From contig NZ_AXVA01000011.1 of NCBI RefSeq assembly GCF_000482325.1, positions 124,001 to 188,000 on the forward strand: a DNA stretch of 64,000 bases. The letters are read 5' to 3'. The notes below the pieces were generated by a model. It was not told the DNA's origin and searched no databases. It saw only the letters and a list, made by a program, of their open reading frames with translations. Positions 27,201-36,582 of this stretch are shown here, piece after piece; the stretch's first letter is position 1, and each line of letters begins with the position of its first letter. Both the position numbers and the translations under genes were made by a program. Source of the DNA: Bacillus sp. UNC438CL73TsuS30 (GTDB taxonomy: Bacteria; Bacillota; Bacilli; Bacillales; Cytobacillaceae).

Positions 27201-27238
27201 ACCCTATTCCTTTTAATGGAATAGGGTATTTTCTTTTT
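27201..27238 (+). terminator. Intrinsic terminator
   Basis: ACCCTATTCC, seven-base loop, GGAATAGGGT, then ATTTTCTTTTT. Confidence 0.85.
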
Positions 27239-27267
27239 AAAACCTTTTTATAGTAATGATTCTACTG

Positions 27268-27408
27268 CTAGCTTTGCTTTTTCTGGTAGGCAATTACGAC
27301 AATTTCGTCATGAGCATTTTGATTTAATTCGTCTTCAAAAGATTTAATTTTCTCCACCATCGAAGGTTCGAGTTCCGCTGCCTCATACTTTGAATCCTGT
27401 TGGTTCAT
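27268..27408 (-). CDS. Small acidic hypothetical protein
   Basis: 46 aa from ATG at 27408, with AAGGGG about ten bases upstream. Acidic and probably helical (MVEKIKSFEDELNQN), ending in a strand (EIVVIAYQKK). Not recognised. First gene of, or separate from, the short gene at 27441-27566 on the same strand. Confidence 0.5.
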   Translation of the reverse strand: MNQQDSKYEAAELEPSMVEKIKSFEDELNQNAHDEIVVIAYQKKQS

Positions 27409-27440
27409 TTCTTCATGCCCCTTTCATCAGATTTCCCAAT

Positions 27441-27566
27441 TTATTTTTCCCGGCCATTTTTCTCTTTTAATTCATAACGAATCTTGCCTGGGTCTTGTTT
27501 TCCTTTAGGTACAGATCGTTTTCCACCTAGACTTACATTCGGATAGCTTGTGTCTTTTTCACTCAT
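27441..27566 (-). CDS. Small basic hypothetical protein
   Basis: 41 aa from ATG at 27566, with GGGAGG eight bases upstream. Composition is Lys/Gly/Pro-rich (LGGKRSVPKGKQDPGK), hydrophilic, with no Cys. Reminiscent of very short spore or stress proteins of Bacillus, but no family can be named. It lies 32 bases upstream of the 46-aa gene and could share its transcript. Confidence 0.55.
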   Translation of the reverse strand: MSEKDTSYPNVSLGGKRSVPKGKQDPGKIRYELKEKNGREK

Positions 27567-27750
27567 CCATTTTACCTCCCAATCACTCAATGTCTATCAT
27601 CGGTCTTAGTGTAAGAAATAAGTAAACATTTCATGCAACTTTAATTTTAGAAACCTAATTCGAAAAGGAATGCACATAATGAAAAATCGGAACACTAACC
27701 ATGTTCATTTTTTAAAACGCTTTCTCAGCTATTTTAGGAGGATTTCCAAT

Positions 27751-28875
27751 ATGAATTCAAAATATGAACCATTATTTGAGCCATTTACATTTCCAAATGG
27801 TGTTGAAGTTAAGAACCGTATCGTAATGGCCCCGATGACGAATTTTTCATCCAATCCGGATGGAACCGTAACCGAGGCTGAGGTAAAGTACTATGCACGC
27901 CGTTCAGCTGGTGTAGGCATGGTGGTAACGGCCTGTACGTATGTAACTGAAAATGGAAAAGGATTTAATGGTGAATTTGGAGCAGACCGGGATGATTTTA
28001 TTCCGAGTTTAAAACAAGTAGCAACAGGAATCAAAGAGCAGGGCGCAAAAGCGATTCTGCAAATTTTCCATGGCGGCAGGGAGGTGCCTCCAGCACTTGT
28101 TCCAAATGGCGATGTTGTCAGTGCCAGTGCGGTTCCAACCGAGGGAGAAGGAAAACCGGTTCCAAGGGAACTATCCGATCAAGAAGTAGATTCGATTATT
28201 CACGACTTTGGTGAGGCAACGCGCAGGGGGATTGAAGCAGGGTTTGATGGGGTTGAGATTCACGGAGCGAACGGCTATATCATCCAGCAATTTTTTTCAC
28301 CACACTCCAATCGGCGTGAGGACCGCTGGGGCGGCAGTATCGAAAAAAGACTTTCATTTCCATTGGCGATTGTCGAGGAAGTTAAAAAAATAGTTTCTGA
28401 ACATGCGAACGGTTCCTTTATTGTTGGCTATCGGTTTTCACCTGAAGAGGCAACAACGCCGGGAATTACAATGGCGGATACGTTTGTATTAATTGATGCC
28501 CTTGCTGATAAAGGTCTAGACTATCTTCATGTTTCTTTGAATGATTTCTGGTCGACTCCAAGACGAGGTGTTGATGATACCCGCCCGCGGATTGAAATTA
28601 TCAAGGAGAAGGTAGGCGACCGTGTTCCTGTTATTGGCGTCGGCTCGCTCTTTAGTTCAGATGATGTGTTAAAAGCTTTTCAAACCGGAGTGCCGCTCAT
28701 TGCATTAGGAAGAGAAATGATCATGGATCCCGACTGGGTGCAAAAGGTTAAAGAAGGAAAAGAGTCAGAAATTATCACAAAAATTGATAAAGAGAAGCAG
28801 CAGGAGCTTATGGTACCGGATCCGCTATGGCAGGCGATTGTTAATAGTCCGGGCTGGTTCCCGGGTGTCGAATAG
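27751..28875 (+). CDS. Old yellow enzyme-family NADH-dependent flavin oxidoreductase
   Basis: A 374-aa FMN-dependent TIM-barrel reductase. ATG at 27751 follows TAGGAGG; the 27-residue upstream extension is rejected. Motifs: PFTFPNGVEVKNRIVMAPMT at the N-terminus, LQIFHGGR (FMN contact), the catalytic/substrate region DGVEIHGANGYIIQQFFSPHSNRREDRWGG (His, Asn), and the phosphate-binding segment VIGVGSLFSSDDV near residue 300. It probably reduces an enone-type or similar electrophile; the physiological substrate is unknown. Monocistronic. Confidence 0.9.
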   Translation: MNSKYEPLFEPFTFPNGVEVKNRIVMAPMTNFSSNPDGTVTEAEVKYYARRSAGVGMVVTACTYVTENGKGFNGEFGADRDDFIPSLKQVATGIKEQGAKAILQIFHGGREVPPALVPNGDVVSASAVPTEGEGKPVPRELSDQEVDSIIHDFGEATRRGIEAGFDGVEIHGANGYIIQQFFSPHSNRREDRWGGSIEKRLSFPLAIVEEVKKIVSEHANGSFIVGYRFSPEEATTPGITMADTFVLIDALADKGLDYLHVSLNDFWSTPRRGVDDTRPRIEIIKEKVGDRVPVIGVGSLFSSDDVLKAFQTGVPLIALGREMIMDPDWVQKVKEGKESEIITKIDKEKQQELMVPDPLWQAIVNSPGWFPGVE

Positions 28876-28893
28876 TTCTTTCAAAAAGAGATG

Positions 28894-28915
28894 GACCGTC
28901 TTTTATAGACGGTCA
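28894..28915. terminator. Convergent hairpin terminator
   Basis: GACCGTC and GACGGTC arms around a seven-base loop, between the OYE gene and the convergent 45-aa gene, with T-rich sequence on the minus-strand side. Confidence 0.55.
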
Positions 28916-29040
28916 TCTTCCCATCCACGAGAATAATCCTCTATTGTATTTTTCTCCTTTAAGGTTTCAACGTATTGGGTTAAATCCTCCGTTTGATTCG
29001 TCATTGATTCATTTTCCGTGTATGGATTTTCTTTTTTCAT
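28903..29040 (-). CDS. Small acidic hypothetical protein
   Basis: 45 aa from ATG at 29040 with GGAGG nine bases upstream. Acidic, polar (ENESMTNQTEDLTQYVE), ending YSRGWEDDRL. No Cys, signal or membrane helix. Not recognised; resembles the other short hydrophilic ORFs between 27.2 and 29 kb in composition. Confidence 0.55.
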   Translation of the reverse strand: MKKENPYTENESMTNQTEDLTQYVETLKEKNTIEDYSRGWEDDRL

Positions 29041-29214
29041 TTTCCATAACCTCCAACTAATGTTTTCCCTTTTGTAATGTATCCAAATTTTGAAAAATTA
29101 CCCTGTATAAAAATAATCATCCGGACCTGTCAATACGGGAACCCATCGGTTAATTATACATGCGAAACTTATGGATAGGAGAAATTAGCTCCTATCCTTT
29201 TTAGTAATTTTTTA

Positions 29215-30270
29215 TTAAATCCTTACCACGCGTCCATTAAAGGTCTGTTTCCAATATCCTTTCGACAAATCCTCAATCGCAATTCCTGTATTGTTTTGGG
29301 AACCGATGAATTTACCATTTCCAAGATAAATTCCCACGTGGCCGTCTTTCTTGTATGTGTCAAAGAATACTAGGTCACCTGGCTGTGCTTCACTAAATGA
29401 AACCTGTTTGCCCTCATTTTTTAAGCTGTCTGTCGAGCTGCCAACCTCAATCCCAGCTTGACCAAATGCCCAATGAACGAAGCCTGAACAATCAAACCGT
29501 CCATTGGCTATGTCACTTGCGTTCCTACCGCCGCCAAATACATAAACAGAGTTGCCAATATATTTATAACCAGCTTTTATTACTGTTTGAATCGATCCTT
29601 TAACTGGAACTGATTTTAATTTTTCCGATGTTTTCATGCGATTATGAATTGGCTTTTTTGAAGTTTCCTTATGTATTTGTGCTAACTTGTTATAATGTTT
29701 TTGTTGTGCCTTGAGCACGGTTTTCATATTTGTTAACTCAACTTTCAAATCATTGTATTCATCAAGTTTATCCTTTAATGAATGCTTTTTACTCTCATAT
29801 TCTTTTTTCTCTTCCATTTGCTGTTTTAACAAATCCTGATCTGCCATCACAATCGTCGAAACAGCTCCGGCCCGCTCAACAAAATCTTTGATACTTGTAG
29901 ACCCAATCAATACATCCAGATAGTGAACGTTTCCGCCATTTTGTTGATAGGCTTTCGCACGTTCTTTTAATAATGTATTTCTTTTTTTCATTGTATCCTT
30001 TAATTGTGATATTTTCTTTTTTAGCTGTTGTGCCTCCCGTTTTGCAGCCTTTACAGAAGAATCTGCCTGCTTCATCTTTTTTCTATTTATTTCTAGAGAT
30101 ACATTTACTTGTTTGAGAGAAAGTTCTTTTGGAGTATTTTGAACGATTGCTGGGAGTTCTTTTGTGGAATGTAAAGGAATGTCTGTTTCAGCAAATGCTT
30201 TTGGAATCGTTCCGATGGCTAAGAAAAACGTTGTACTCAACATTATGAACATGAGTCGAACCACTATCAT
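29215..30270 (-). CDS. Secreted NlpC/P60 peptidoglycan endopeptidase with coiled-coil domain
   Basis: 351 aa, similar in layout to the CwlO-type D,L-endopeptidases that cut cell-wall peptides. A signal peptide (about residues 1-27, ending PKAFA) is followed by a long coiled coil (about 60-190, rich in Lys and Glu) and an NlpC/P60 domain (about 225-351). Catalytic Cys lies in GRFDCSGFVHWAF and His in KDGHVGIYLG. The start at 30270 gives a clean signal peptide; the 51-residue upstream extension does not. The coiled coil suggests regulation by an extracellular partner such as FtsEX, as known for CwlO; that is inference. Monocistronic. Confidence 0.87.
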   Translation of the reverse strand: MIVVRLMFIMLSTTFFLAIGTIPKAFAETDIPLHSTKELPAIVQNTPKELSLKQVNVSLEINRKKMKQADSSVKAAKREAQQLKKKISQLKDTMKKRNTLLKERAKAYQQNGGNVHYLDVLIGSTSIKDFVERAGAVSTIVMADQDLLKQQMEEKKEYESKKHSLKDKLDEYNDLKVELTNMKTVLKAQQKHYNKLAQIHKETSKKPIHNRMKTSEKLKSVPVKGSIQTVIKAGYKYIGNSVYVFGGGRNASDIANGRFDCSGFVHWAFGQAGIEVGSSTDSLKNEGKQVSFSEAQPGDLVFFDTYKKDGHVGIYLGNGKFIGSQNNTGIAIEDLSKGYWKQTFNGRVVRI

Positions 30271-30409
30271 CACTTCTTTCTTAAAAAATAACCAGAGACC
30301 CTTAAAAGGAAAATGTATTCTTAAAATTCGTATAATTGGAATTATAACATGACAGTTTTTCAACTTTGTTATAGGGTAATTACAATTCCATATCAGACTG
30401 GCTACAAAA

Positions 30410-30445
30410 TGAGACAGGAACAATTTATTGTCCCTGTCTCATTTT
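30410..30445 (-). terminator. Long hairpin terminator
   Basis: AATGAGACAGG and CCTGTCTCATT arms with an inner ACAAT/ATTGT pairing. It overlaps the end of the cupin gene and can end minus-strand transcription. Confidence 0.7.
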
Positions 30446-30951
30446 GGAATTTCTTCATAGGCTAATTTTTTAATGATGGCTTGATGTTGCGGATATTTCT
30501 CTAAAAGCTCGGCTTGTGTAAAAAGTTCAAAGTCCTGAAAATCAAACCCAGGCGAAACCATGCACCCGACAAGGGAATAGGTATCCTTTTCCATTACTGA
30601 GGAGCCGAAGATGGAATTTTTCGGAACCAGTGCTTGCGGGACTTCACCGTTCTCACTATTCATACCAATCTTCATTTCTTCATAGTCTCCGTTATCATGA
30701 ATAACATGGACGGTTAACGAACTGCCGCTATGAAAATACCACAATTCATCGGATTTCAAACGGTGGAAATGAGAAACGTCGTCTGAGGTCAACAGAAAAT
30801 AAATACTAGTAAAAAGCTTCCGCTGACCGTTAAATCTTTCTTGGTCAGAAATCACTTCCGGCGATTCAAACGTTCTTTTATAATAGCCGCCTTCGGGATG
30901 GGGTTCTAGCCCAAGAGCCGAGATTAAAGCTGGTAATTTAGTTTTATTCAT
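30439..30951 (-). CDS. Cupin-domain protein (DUF985 / cupin_5 type)
   Basis: 170 aa. Recognised by the N-terminal LGLEPHPEGGYYKRTFES and the double-stranded beta-helix motifs IYFLLTSDDVSHFHRLKSDELWYFHSG and LVGCMVSPGFDFQDFELF. The His and Glu residues of SHFHRLKSDE are the presumed metal site. Enzymatic role is not established for this family. Single gene. Confidence 0.85.
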   Translation of the reverse strand: MNKTKLPALISALGLEPHPEGGYYKRTFESPEVISDQERFNGQRKLFTSIYFLLTSDDVSHFHRLKSDELWYFHSGSSLTVHVIHDNGDYEEMKIGMNSENGEVPQALVPKNSIFGSSVMEKDTYSLVGCMVSPGFDFQDFELFTQAELLEKYPQHQAIIKKLAYEEIPK

Positions 30952-31080
30952 TTTAAAAATCCTTTCATATTTATAAATCCAAGATTACTTTTTCCAAAAT
31001 TCAACGGTTTTATTTAGAAATGTATTTCATAACAATTGTATAATACTACTTAGAGGTTATATTTGGGTTGAGGAGGAGAA

Positions 31081-31956
31081 ATGATGCGTGATGAAGGATA
31101 CATAGAGGTAACAGGGGGCAAGGTTTGGTATCAAGTTTTTAATGAAAACGCTGAAGGTACACCTGTCATTGTTTTACATGGAGGACCAGGGTCATCGTGT
31201 TTTTCGCTGCAAGGGCTGCAAGCATTAGGGAATGAACGGCCGGTTATTCTCTATGACCAATTAGGCTGTGGCCGATCCGATCGGCCAACTGATCCTTCCC
31301 TATGGAGGATTGAACGGTTTGTGGAAGAATTGGGTCAGGTGAGACAAGGGCTTGGTCTTGATGAGGTTCATATTCTTGGACATTCCTGGGGAACAACGCT
31401 TGCGGCTGCTTATTGTTTAACAAAGCCGAGCGGTGTGAAAAGTGTAATTTTTTCTAGTCCATGTTTAAGTGCGCCCATTTGGGAGCAGGACCAGCATCGA
31501 AACCTTATGAAACTGCCAAAAGAGGTTCAAGAGACGATCAGGCGTTGTGAAGAAAATGGTACGACGGATTCAAAAGAGTTTGAGGAGGCCACTGAGGTTT
31601 TTAACAAAAATTTCGTCTGCCGAATTGATTCAGACCCGGAATATTTAAAAGAAGCTTCAAAGTACAAAAATCCTGAAGTCTACAACATAATGTGGGGGCC
31701 TTCTGAATTTACGGTCCTTGGGAATTTGAAAAGTTTCGATTGTACGTCACAGTTGTCGGAAATTACTTGTCCAACGCTATACACCTGCGGCCGTTATGAC
31801 GAGGCTACACCGGAGTCTACAAAATATTTTAGCTCTCTTACTCCACAGTCGGAATTTCATGTTTTTGAAAAAAGTGCTCATTTGCCGTATGTTGAGGAGC
31901 CTGACGAATATTTACGAGTTGTGAGGGATTTTTTTAGGAAGATTGATTTAAAATAA
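31081..31956 (+). CDS. Proline iminopeptidase-like alpha/beta hydrolase (S33)
   Basis: A 291-aa alpha/beta hydrolase. HGGPGSS (oxyanion-hole motif typical of proline iminopeptidases, residues 34-40), YDQLGCGRSDRP, the nucleophile elbow GHSWGTTLAA (Ser about 102), a cap domain, then catalytic Asp in CGRYDEATPE and His in SAHLPYVE. It probably removes N-terminal proline or another residue from short peptides; related enzymes act on other amides, so substrate is uncertain. AGGAGGAGAA precedes two adjacent ATG codons. Own terminator follows. Confidence 0.87.
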   Translation: MMRDEGYIEVTGGKVWYQVFNENAEGTPVIVLHGGPGSSCFSLQGLQALGNERPVILYDQLGCGRSDRPTDPSLWRIERFVEELGQVRQGLGLDEVHILGHSWGTTLAAAYCLTKPSGVKSVIFSSPCLSAPIWEQDQHRNLMKLPKEVQETIRRCEENGTTDSKEFEEATEVFNKNFVCRIDSDPEYLKEASKYKNPEVYNIMWGPSEFTVLGNLKSFDCTSQLSEITCPTLYTCGRYDEATPESTKYFSSLTPQSEFHVFEKSAHLPYVEEPDEYLRVVRDFFRKIDLK

Positions 31957-31991
31957 GTTAATCTTATCCAATTTAAAAATGAAATTGGTAC

Positions 31992-32022
31992 CATCCTGAT
32001 TAGAATTCAGGATGGATTTTTT
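31992..32022 (+). terminator. Intrinsic terminator
   Basis: CCATCCTGA, seven-base loop, TCAGGATGG, then ATTTTTTA. Confidence 0.85.
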
Positions 32023-32038
32023 ATGGGAGTTGCCAGTT

Positions 32039-32182
32039 TTAATGATTAAGTTTTTTATTATCCTCAGTCTGTTTGGAGGAGGATCCTTTTTTAGGATTCT
32101 TTGCAATCTTTACTAAAGACCAAACAAACACAACACCCAAAATGGCTGTTAGAACCCACGCAAAAATTTCAATTCCATCCAT
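32039..32182 (-). CDS. Small single-helix membrane protein
   Basis: 47 aa from ATG at 32182, with AAGGAGG about nine bases upstream. One N-terminal transmembrane helix (residues 5-25, IFAWVLTAILGVVFVWSLV) and a polar tail rich in Lys and Ser. Not recognised. The CRE-like sequence at 32281-32294 lies about 100 bp upstream. Confidence 0.65.
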   Translation of the reverse strand: MDGIEIFAWVLTAILGVVFVWSLVKIAKNPKKGSSSKQTEDNKKLNH

Positions 32183-32280
32183 TCCTAAAAACCTCCTTGT
32201 CAAATGCTGTTTCTTACATCTACGCTATTCATTCCGGAAATATGTCTAAACAACCATTATAAAATTATCCTAAAACAAAA

Positions 32281-32294
32281 TGTAAGCGTTACCA
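32281..32294. promoter_or_regulatory. CRE-like site (possible CcpA operator)
   Basis: TGTAAGCGTTACCA agrees with the catabolite-responsive element consensus TGWAANCGNTNWCA at all but one position. It is upstream of the divergent 47-aa membrane protein gene. Function inferred only. Confidence 0.4.
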
Positions 32295-32358
32295 TATACA
32301 ATTCTCCGCTACTTTTTATTTTCCTTTAAATAATTTCTAATAATCGAAATAGTAATTC

Positions 32359-32401
32359 CGACAAAAATCGGGCGGTGCCTGTCACCACCCGATTTTTGTC
32401 G
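32359..32401. repeat. Palindrome with GGTGCC-type core (copy 1)
   Basis: Arms of about 19 bases (CGACAAAAATCGGG... / ...CCCGATTTTTGTCG) with one mismatch around the centre GGTGCCTGTCACC. It belongs to a dispersed family also seen at 36465, 51754, 55282 and 61841. Confidence 0.85.
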
Positions 32402-32451
32402 AAAAACTTTGGTTAAGTTTCCATAAATTAGACATGATAAACGTTGTGGTG

Positions 32452-32583
32452 ATGTGTATGTGGAAAATGGTGGTCGGGTTTATTCCGGATTGGAAGGTTT
32501 TGGTTCAAGCGTTGGTTACTTTTTTGATTCCTTATGGGATCGCTAAGGTGTTTAGTTGGATTCGTCAGATAGAGGAGGATTAG
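32452..32583 (+). CDS. 43-codon ORF leading the second germinant receptor operon
   Basis: A short frame from ATG at 32452 (or 32458) ending in TAG at 32581, seven bases before the gerA-type A subunit. It encodes a small amphipathic or single-helix protein (WKVLVQALVTFLIPYGIAKVF, then WIRQIEED). The end of the frame contains GAGGAGG, which serves as the ribosome site of the next gene. No clear ribosome site of its own was found. It may be a receptor accessory protein or a leader that couples translation; it is unlike the two-helix D-type remnant at 2575. Confidence 0.5.
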   Translation: MCMWKMVVGFIPDWKVLVQALVTFLIPYGIAKVFSWIRQIEED

Positions 32584-32589
32584 GCGGCT

Positions 32590-34164
32590 ATGAAGGGACG
32601 AAAGTTCGAGATTAGAAAACTGAAAAAACAGTCATTTCCCTCTACGGAACATCAGGAATTCAGACCTTCAAATTCTACCCCCAACCAGTTCAGCGGGGAT
32701 CTTCGTGCAGATTTAGAATTGATTCGCCAGGAAATTGGACATAATTCCGATTTGAATATTCGCGAGTTTATTATCGGTGGAACAGGGGTTCAAGCAGCAC
32801 TCATTTTCATTGATACCCTTTCTGACAAGGAACTCATTGATCAGCACATCATGAAGTCCCTGATGATGAATTTCTCCGAAGTTTGTAAACTGCCTAGTTC
32901 TCCAAACGATTTGACCATCCCGATGGAGTTTTTAAGAAATCAAGTTTTATCTATAAGTGAGATAACCGAAGCACAAGAAATGCAAGAGTTAGTTACAAAG
33001 GTTTTTAAAGGCTCAACTGCCTTAATGGTTCATGGGCAAACGGTTATTTTAATTTTAGGGACCGCGAAAGGAAAATCGCGTTCAATTGAGGAACCGGTAT
33101 CCGAAGCATTGGTTAGGGGACCAAGGGTAGGCTTTACGGAAACCTTGAGCGATAATACGGCCTTATTGCGTCAGCAGGGTGATAATCGAAATTTAACCAT
33201 GCTCCATTTTCAGGTAGGGGAGCGATCACATAAAGACCTTGTAATCGCTTATAACCAGGAAATTGCCAATCTGGAATTGATTGAGGAAGTAAAGAAAAGA
33301 ATTCATAAAATAAACCTTGATGATGTTGCCGAATCAGGCTATATAGAGCAACTAATTGAGGACGATTTTCTTAGCCCGTTTCCGCAAGCACAAAACACAG
33401 AGCGGCCTGACCGTGTAATTAGTTCCTTAATGGAAGGTCGGGTGGCAATATTATTGGACCGAACTCCATTTGCACTCATTGTCCCGGCCACTTTCAATAT
33501 GATGCTGCAATCGCCGGAAGATTATTATGAACGATGGATCCCGGGTTCACTCATTCGTATGCTGCGTTATTTGGCTGCATTTATTGCTCTTTTTGGACCA
33601 TCCTTGTATATTGCCTTTATTTCATTTCATCCCGGATTAATTCCGACAAAGCTCGCGATTTCGATTATGAAAACACGCGAAGGAGTCCCTTTTCCCGCCC
33701 TTATTGAAGCCCTCATTATGGAGATAGCCATTGAAATTCTCCGTGAGGCAGGCTTACGTTTGCCGAAACCGATTGGTCCGGCTATGGGAATCGTTGGAGG
33801 TCTCATTATTGGGGAAGCTGCAGTACAAGCAGGAATCATCAGCCCGATTATGGTTATTGTAGTCGCAATTACGGCGATTTCTTCGTTTACCATCCCGCAA
33901 TATAGCACGGGAATTTCATTACGAATGCTGCGTTTTGTGGCAATGTTTAGTGCAGCTTTATTTGGTTTGTATGGGGTCATTTTATTTTTCCTTTTCCTCT
34001 GCAGCCATATGGTAAAACTAAAAAGTTTTGGTGTTCCCTATGCCAGCCCGGCCGTTCCGTATCGGCTAAATGACTGGAAAGACTTCTTGGTGCGTATGCC
34101 ATTAATGCTCATGAAACGTCGTCCAGAAATGATGAAGACAAAGGATCCAATACGAAAAGGTTAA
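32590..34164 (+). CDS. GerA-family spore germination protein, A subunit
   Basis: 524 aa. The soluble N-terminal half shows [31 protein letters not shown] and [20 protein letters not shown]. The membrane half has about five helices and the conserved [27 protein letters not shown]. It forms the nutrient germinant receptor with the B and C proteins encoded next. GAGGAGG precedes the start by about 12 bases. Paralogue of the A gene at 882-2450. Confidence 0.94.
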   Translation: MKGRKFEIRKLKKQSFPSTEHQEFRPSNSTPNQFSGDLRADLELIRQEIGHNSDLNIREFIIGGTGVQAALIFIDTLSDKELIDQHIMKSLMMNFSEVCKLPSSPNDLTIPMEFLRNQVLSISEITEAQEMQELVTKVFKGSTALMVHGQTVILILGTAKGKSRSIEEPVSEALVRGPRVGFTETLSDNTALLRQQGDNRNLTMLHFQVGERSHKDLVIAYNQEIANLELIEEVKKRIHKINLDDVAESGYIEQLIEDDFLSPFPQAQNTERPDRVISSLMEGRVAILLDRTPFALIVPATFNMMLQSPEDYYERWIPGSLIRMLRYLAAFIALFGPSLYIAFISFHPGLIPTKLAISIMKTREGVPFPALIEALIMEIAIEILREAGLRLPKPIGPAMGIVGGLIIGEAAVQAGIISPIMVIVVAITAISSFTIPQYSTGISLRMLRFVAMFSAALFGLYGVILFFLFLCSHMVKLKSFGVPYASPAVPYRLNDWKDFLVRMPLMLMKRRPEMMKTKDPIRKG

Positions 34165-34191
34165 CCAATACTGAAAGGAAGCGGATCAAGA

Positions 34192-35292
34192 ATGATTCGT
34201 ACAAATGAAAAAATTACGACACCGCAAGCAGCTGTTATTGTTATCAATTATATTTTGGCCGCAATCATTTTAACTTTGCCACGTTCAGCTGCGCAAAAGG
34301 TGAAAACACCCGATGTATGGATTTCCGTTTTAATCGGCGGTTTTATTGCGATGGCCGTAGCGATATTGATTGCAAAACTTAGTCAACAATTCCCGACCAA
34401 AACAGTCTTTGAATATATACAAGACCTTATTGGAAAAATTGGCGGCAGGCTATTGGGAATATCGATTTGTATTTATTTCTTTACGATCTCTGCCTATGAA
34501 GTTCGAACCATGGCGGAAGTGACAAGAATGTTTTTATTAGAAGGAACACCGATTTGGGGGATAATCATGCCCTTTATGTGGGTGGGGCTGTACTTGATCT
34601 TAGGGGGGATTCCTTCCATAGCCAGACTCTTTGAAATTATTTTTCCAATTACAGTCATTTTTTTTCTTTTAATTGCTTTTATGAGTTTAAAAATTTTTGA
34701 AATCGATAATTTGCGGCCTATTTTAGGAGAGGGAGTTATGCCAGTCATCAGAGGGCTGGAAACCACGACACTGGCCTATACCGGGTTTGATATTATGTTA
34801 ATTCTAGTTCCATTTATGCAACAGCCGAAAAAAGCAGTAAAAGCAGTCGTTGTTGGTGTTTCGCTTGCAATCATTTTTTACCTGATTACTGTTGTAATGG
34901 TAATTGGTACCTTGTCAGTGGACGGAGTCCTAACAAGAACTTGGCCGACTTTGGATATGATTCGGAGCTTTGAATTTCCCGGTCTGCTCTTCGAACGTTT
35001 CGAATCCTTGGTGCTAGTAATTTGGATTATGCAAATTTTTGCTACGTATGTGATAACGTTTTATGCATCAGCATTAGGTTTTTCCCAAATATTCAAAAAA
35101 AGAATTCAGCCCTTCATGTATGCGTTGCTGCCAATCATATATATCGTTGCCTTGCATCCCAAAAACCCTAATTCGCTATTTAAATTAGGCGATTGGATCG
35201 GAAATGCTGCCCTATTCTTTTTTGCAGCAATGCCGATAGTTATGATGATCATTGCAAAAATTAAGGGGAAACGACATGAAAACAAGCCTTAA
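34192..35292 (+). CDS. GerA-family spore germination protein, B subunit (GerAB-like)
   Basis: A 366-aa integral membrane protein of the APC amino-acid-transporter fold with about ten helices, the subunit that recognises the germinant. It starts with a short cytoplasmic segment (MIRTNEKITTPQAAVIVINY); the TM1 break region LPRSAAQ and the helix EVRTMAEVTRMFLLEGTP are typical of the family. AAAGGAAG precedes the start. It overlaps the C subunit by 17 bases. Confidence 0.93.
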   Translation: MIRTNEKITTPQAAVIVINYILAAIILTLPRSAAQKVKTPDVWISVLIGGFIAMAVAILIAKLSQQFPTKTVFEYIQDLIGKIGGRLLGISICIYFFTISAYEVRTMAEVTRMFLLEGTPIWGIIMPFMWVGLYLILGGIPSIARLFEIIFPITVIFFLLIAFMSLKIFEIDNLRPILGEGVMPVIRGLETTTLAYTGFDIMLILVPFMQQPKKAVKAVVVGVSLAIIFYLITVVMVIGTLSVDGVLTRTWPTLDMIRSFEFPGLLFERFESLVLVIWIMQIFATYVITFYASALGFSQIFKKRIQPFMYALLPIIYIVALHPKNPNSLFKLGDWIGNAALFFFAAMPIVMMIIAKIKGKRHENKP

Positions 35293-36457
35293 AATCATAA
35301 TACTTTCTCTTGTCGTTCTATTGCTCGGGGGCTGTTGGAGCAGTAAAGAAATTGAGGAATTAGGGTTGATTGCCGGTACTGCAATGGATTTGGAAAAAGA
35401 CGGAGAACTAAAGGAAAAATTAGAAGTGGACGATAAAAGTCTTCCCAATAGACCTCTATTCACCTTAACGAATCAATTTGTGACATCAAGTGGAACGGGA
35501 GCAGGAAAAACAGAGAACGCTACTGCACCACAATCTTATATTAACATTTCTGAAACAGGCGATTCCATATTACCAACCTTACGAAACATGACATTAAAAA
35601 TTGAAAAGCGAGCTTTTGCCGAACATGAAAAAGTGATTATTATTGGAGCAGATCTGGCACGTAAAGTAAGCCTGGAGAAGGCACTTGATTTTTTCATAAG
35701 AGAACAGGAAATGAGACCAAGCTGTCTTGTTATAATTGCAAAGGGCCAAGCTAGCAAAGTTCTCGAATCCAAAAAACCAATTATTCCGGCCTTTCACCTT
35801 TATCAAATAACCCAAGGGGAAAAAAGAAATGCCAAGATTGTTCCGGCAATGCCTCTAGGCAAATTAGAGGGGAAAATGAATTCAGGTTCCAGTTTTCTGA
35901 TACAAAATGTCAGCGTAGAAGGGGGAGAAGCAAAATTTTCGGGGGCTGCGATTATAAAGGGCAAAACAAAAAAACTAATAGGTTTTTTGAATGAAAAGGA
36001 AGTAGAAGGTTTAGCCTGGATTGCCGGAACGGTAAAAGGCGGAGTCGTCAGAAGTATTGATAAAAAGAGCGGCCAACCCATTATTTACGAAATGCTTTCG
36101 TTAAAAAGCTCCATTAAACCCCATTTAAAAGGAAACCAGCTTTCTTTCCATGTTAACATTCAATCGGAAGGACGAATTGCTGAAAACTGGGTCTCATCTG
36201 GAGACCCGTTTAAAAATGAATTTCTAAAAAGGGCCGAAACAGCTGCCAAAAACCAAGTCAAACAGCTCATTCAAGAATCATTGCAAAAAACACAGCACCA
36301 TTATAAAGTTGACGTCGCCGGTTTTGGCAACCAACTAAGAATCCAAAATCCCGCCCAATGGAAAAAACACAAAAAAAACTGGGACCAAACCTTCAGCCAA
36401 ATCCCCATCACCTATCAAATAAAAATCACCATAAGAGACTACGGAATGTCAGGATAA
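35276..36457 (+). CDS. Ger(x)C-family germinant receptor lipoprotein
   Basis: 393 aa from ATG at 35276 (AAGGGGAAA upstream); earlier in-frame starts lie within gerB. Lipobox LLLGGCWSS with Cys about residue 20, then EIEELGLIAGTAMDLE, the conserved N-terminal domain, and a C-terminal domain (about 200-385). It anchors the receptor at the outer leaflet of the spore inner membrane. Completes the A-B-C operon; the palindromic repeat copy 2 begins eight bases after its stop. Confidence 0.93.
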   Translation: MKTSLKIIILSLVVLLLGGCWSSKEIEELGLIAGTAMDLEKDGELKEKLEVDDKSLPNRPLFTLTNQFVTSSGTGAGKTENATAPQSYINISETGDSILPTLRNMTLKIEKRAFAEHEKVIIIGADLARKVSLEKALDFFIREQEMRPSCLVIIAKGQASKVLESKKPIIPAFHLYQITQGEKRNAKIVPAMPLGKLEGKMNSGSSFLIQNVSVEGGEAKFSGAAIIKGKTKKLIGFLNEKEVEGLAWIAGTVKGGVVRSIDKKSGQPIIYEMLSLKSSIKPHLKGNQLSFHVNIQSEGRIAENWVSSGDPFKNEFLKRAETAAKNQVKQLIQESLQKTQHHYKVDVAGFGNQLRIQNPAQWKKHKKNWDQTFSQIPITYQIKITIRDYGMSG

Positions 36458-36464
36458 AAGCAAT

Positions 36465-36507
36465 CGACAAAATTCGGGTGGTGCCTGTCACCACCCGAAT
36501 TTTGTCG
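36465..36507. repeat. Palindrome with GGTGCC-type core (copy 2)
   Basis: A perfect 19-base inverted repeat (CGACAAAATTCGGGTGGTG / CACCACCCGAATTTTGTCG) around CCTGT, immediately after the gerC stop. It may act as a terminator, although no long T run follows. Confidence 0.9.
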
Positions 36508-36582
36508 AAATGCATTTTTAATGAATTTTTCATCTTTACCCTGTATAGTCTTGGTAAAGTTGGTGTTTGGAGGTGTTGGTGG

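Noticed and set aside
36358-36582. 75-codon N-terminal extension of the transglutaminase-like protein
   Set aside because: It overlaps the end of gerC and the whole palindrome, and the strong ribosome site is at 36571-36576 before ATG 36583.
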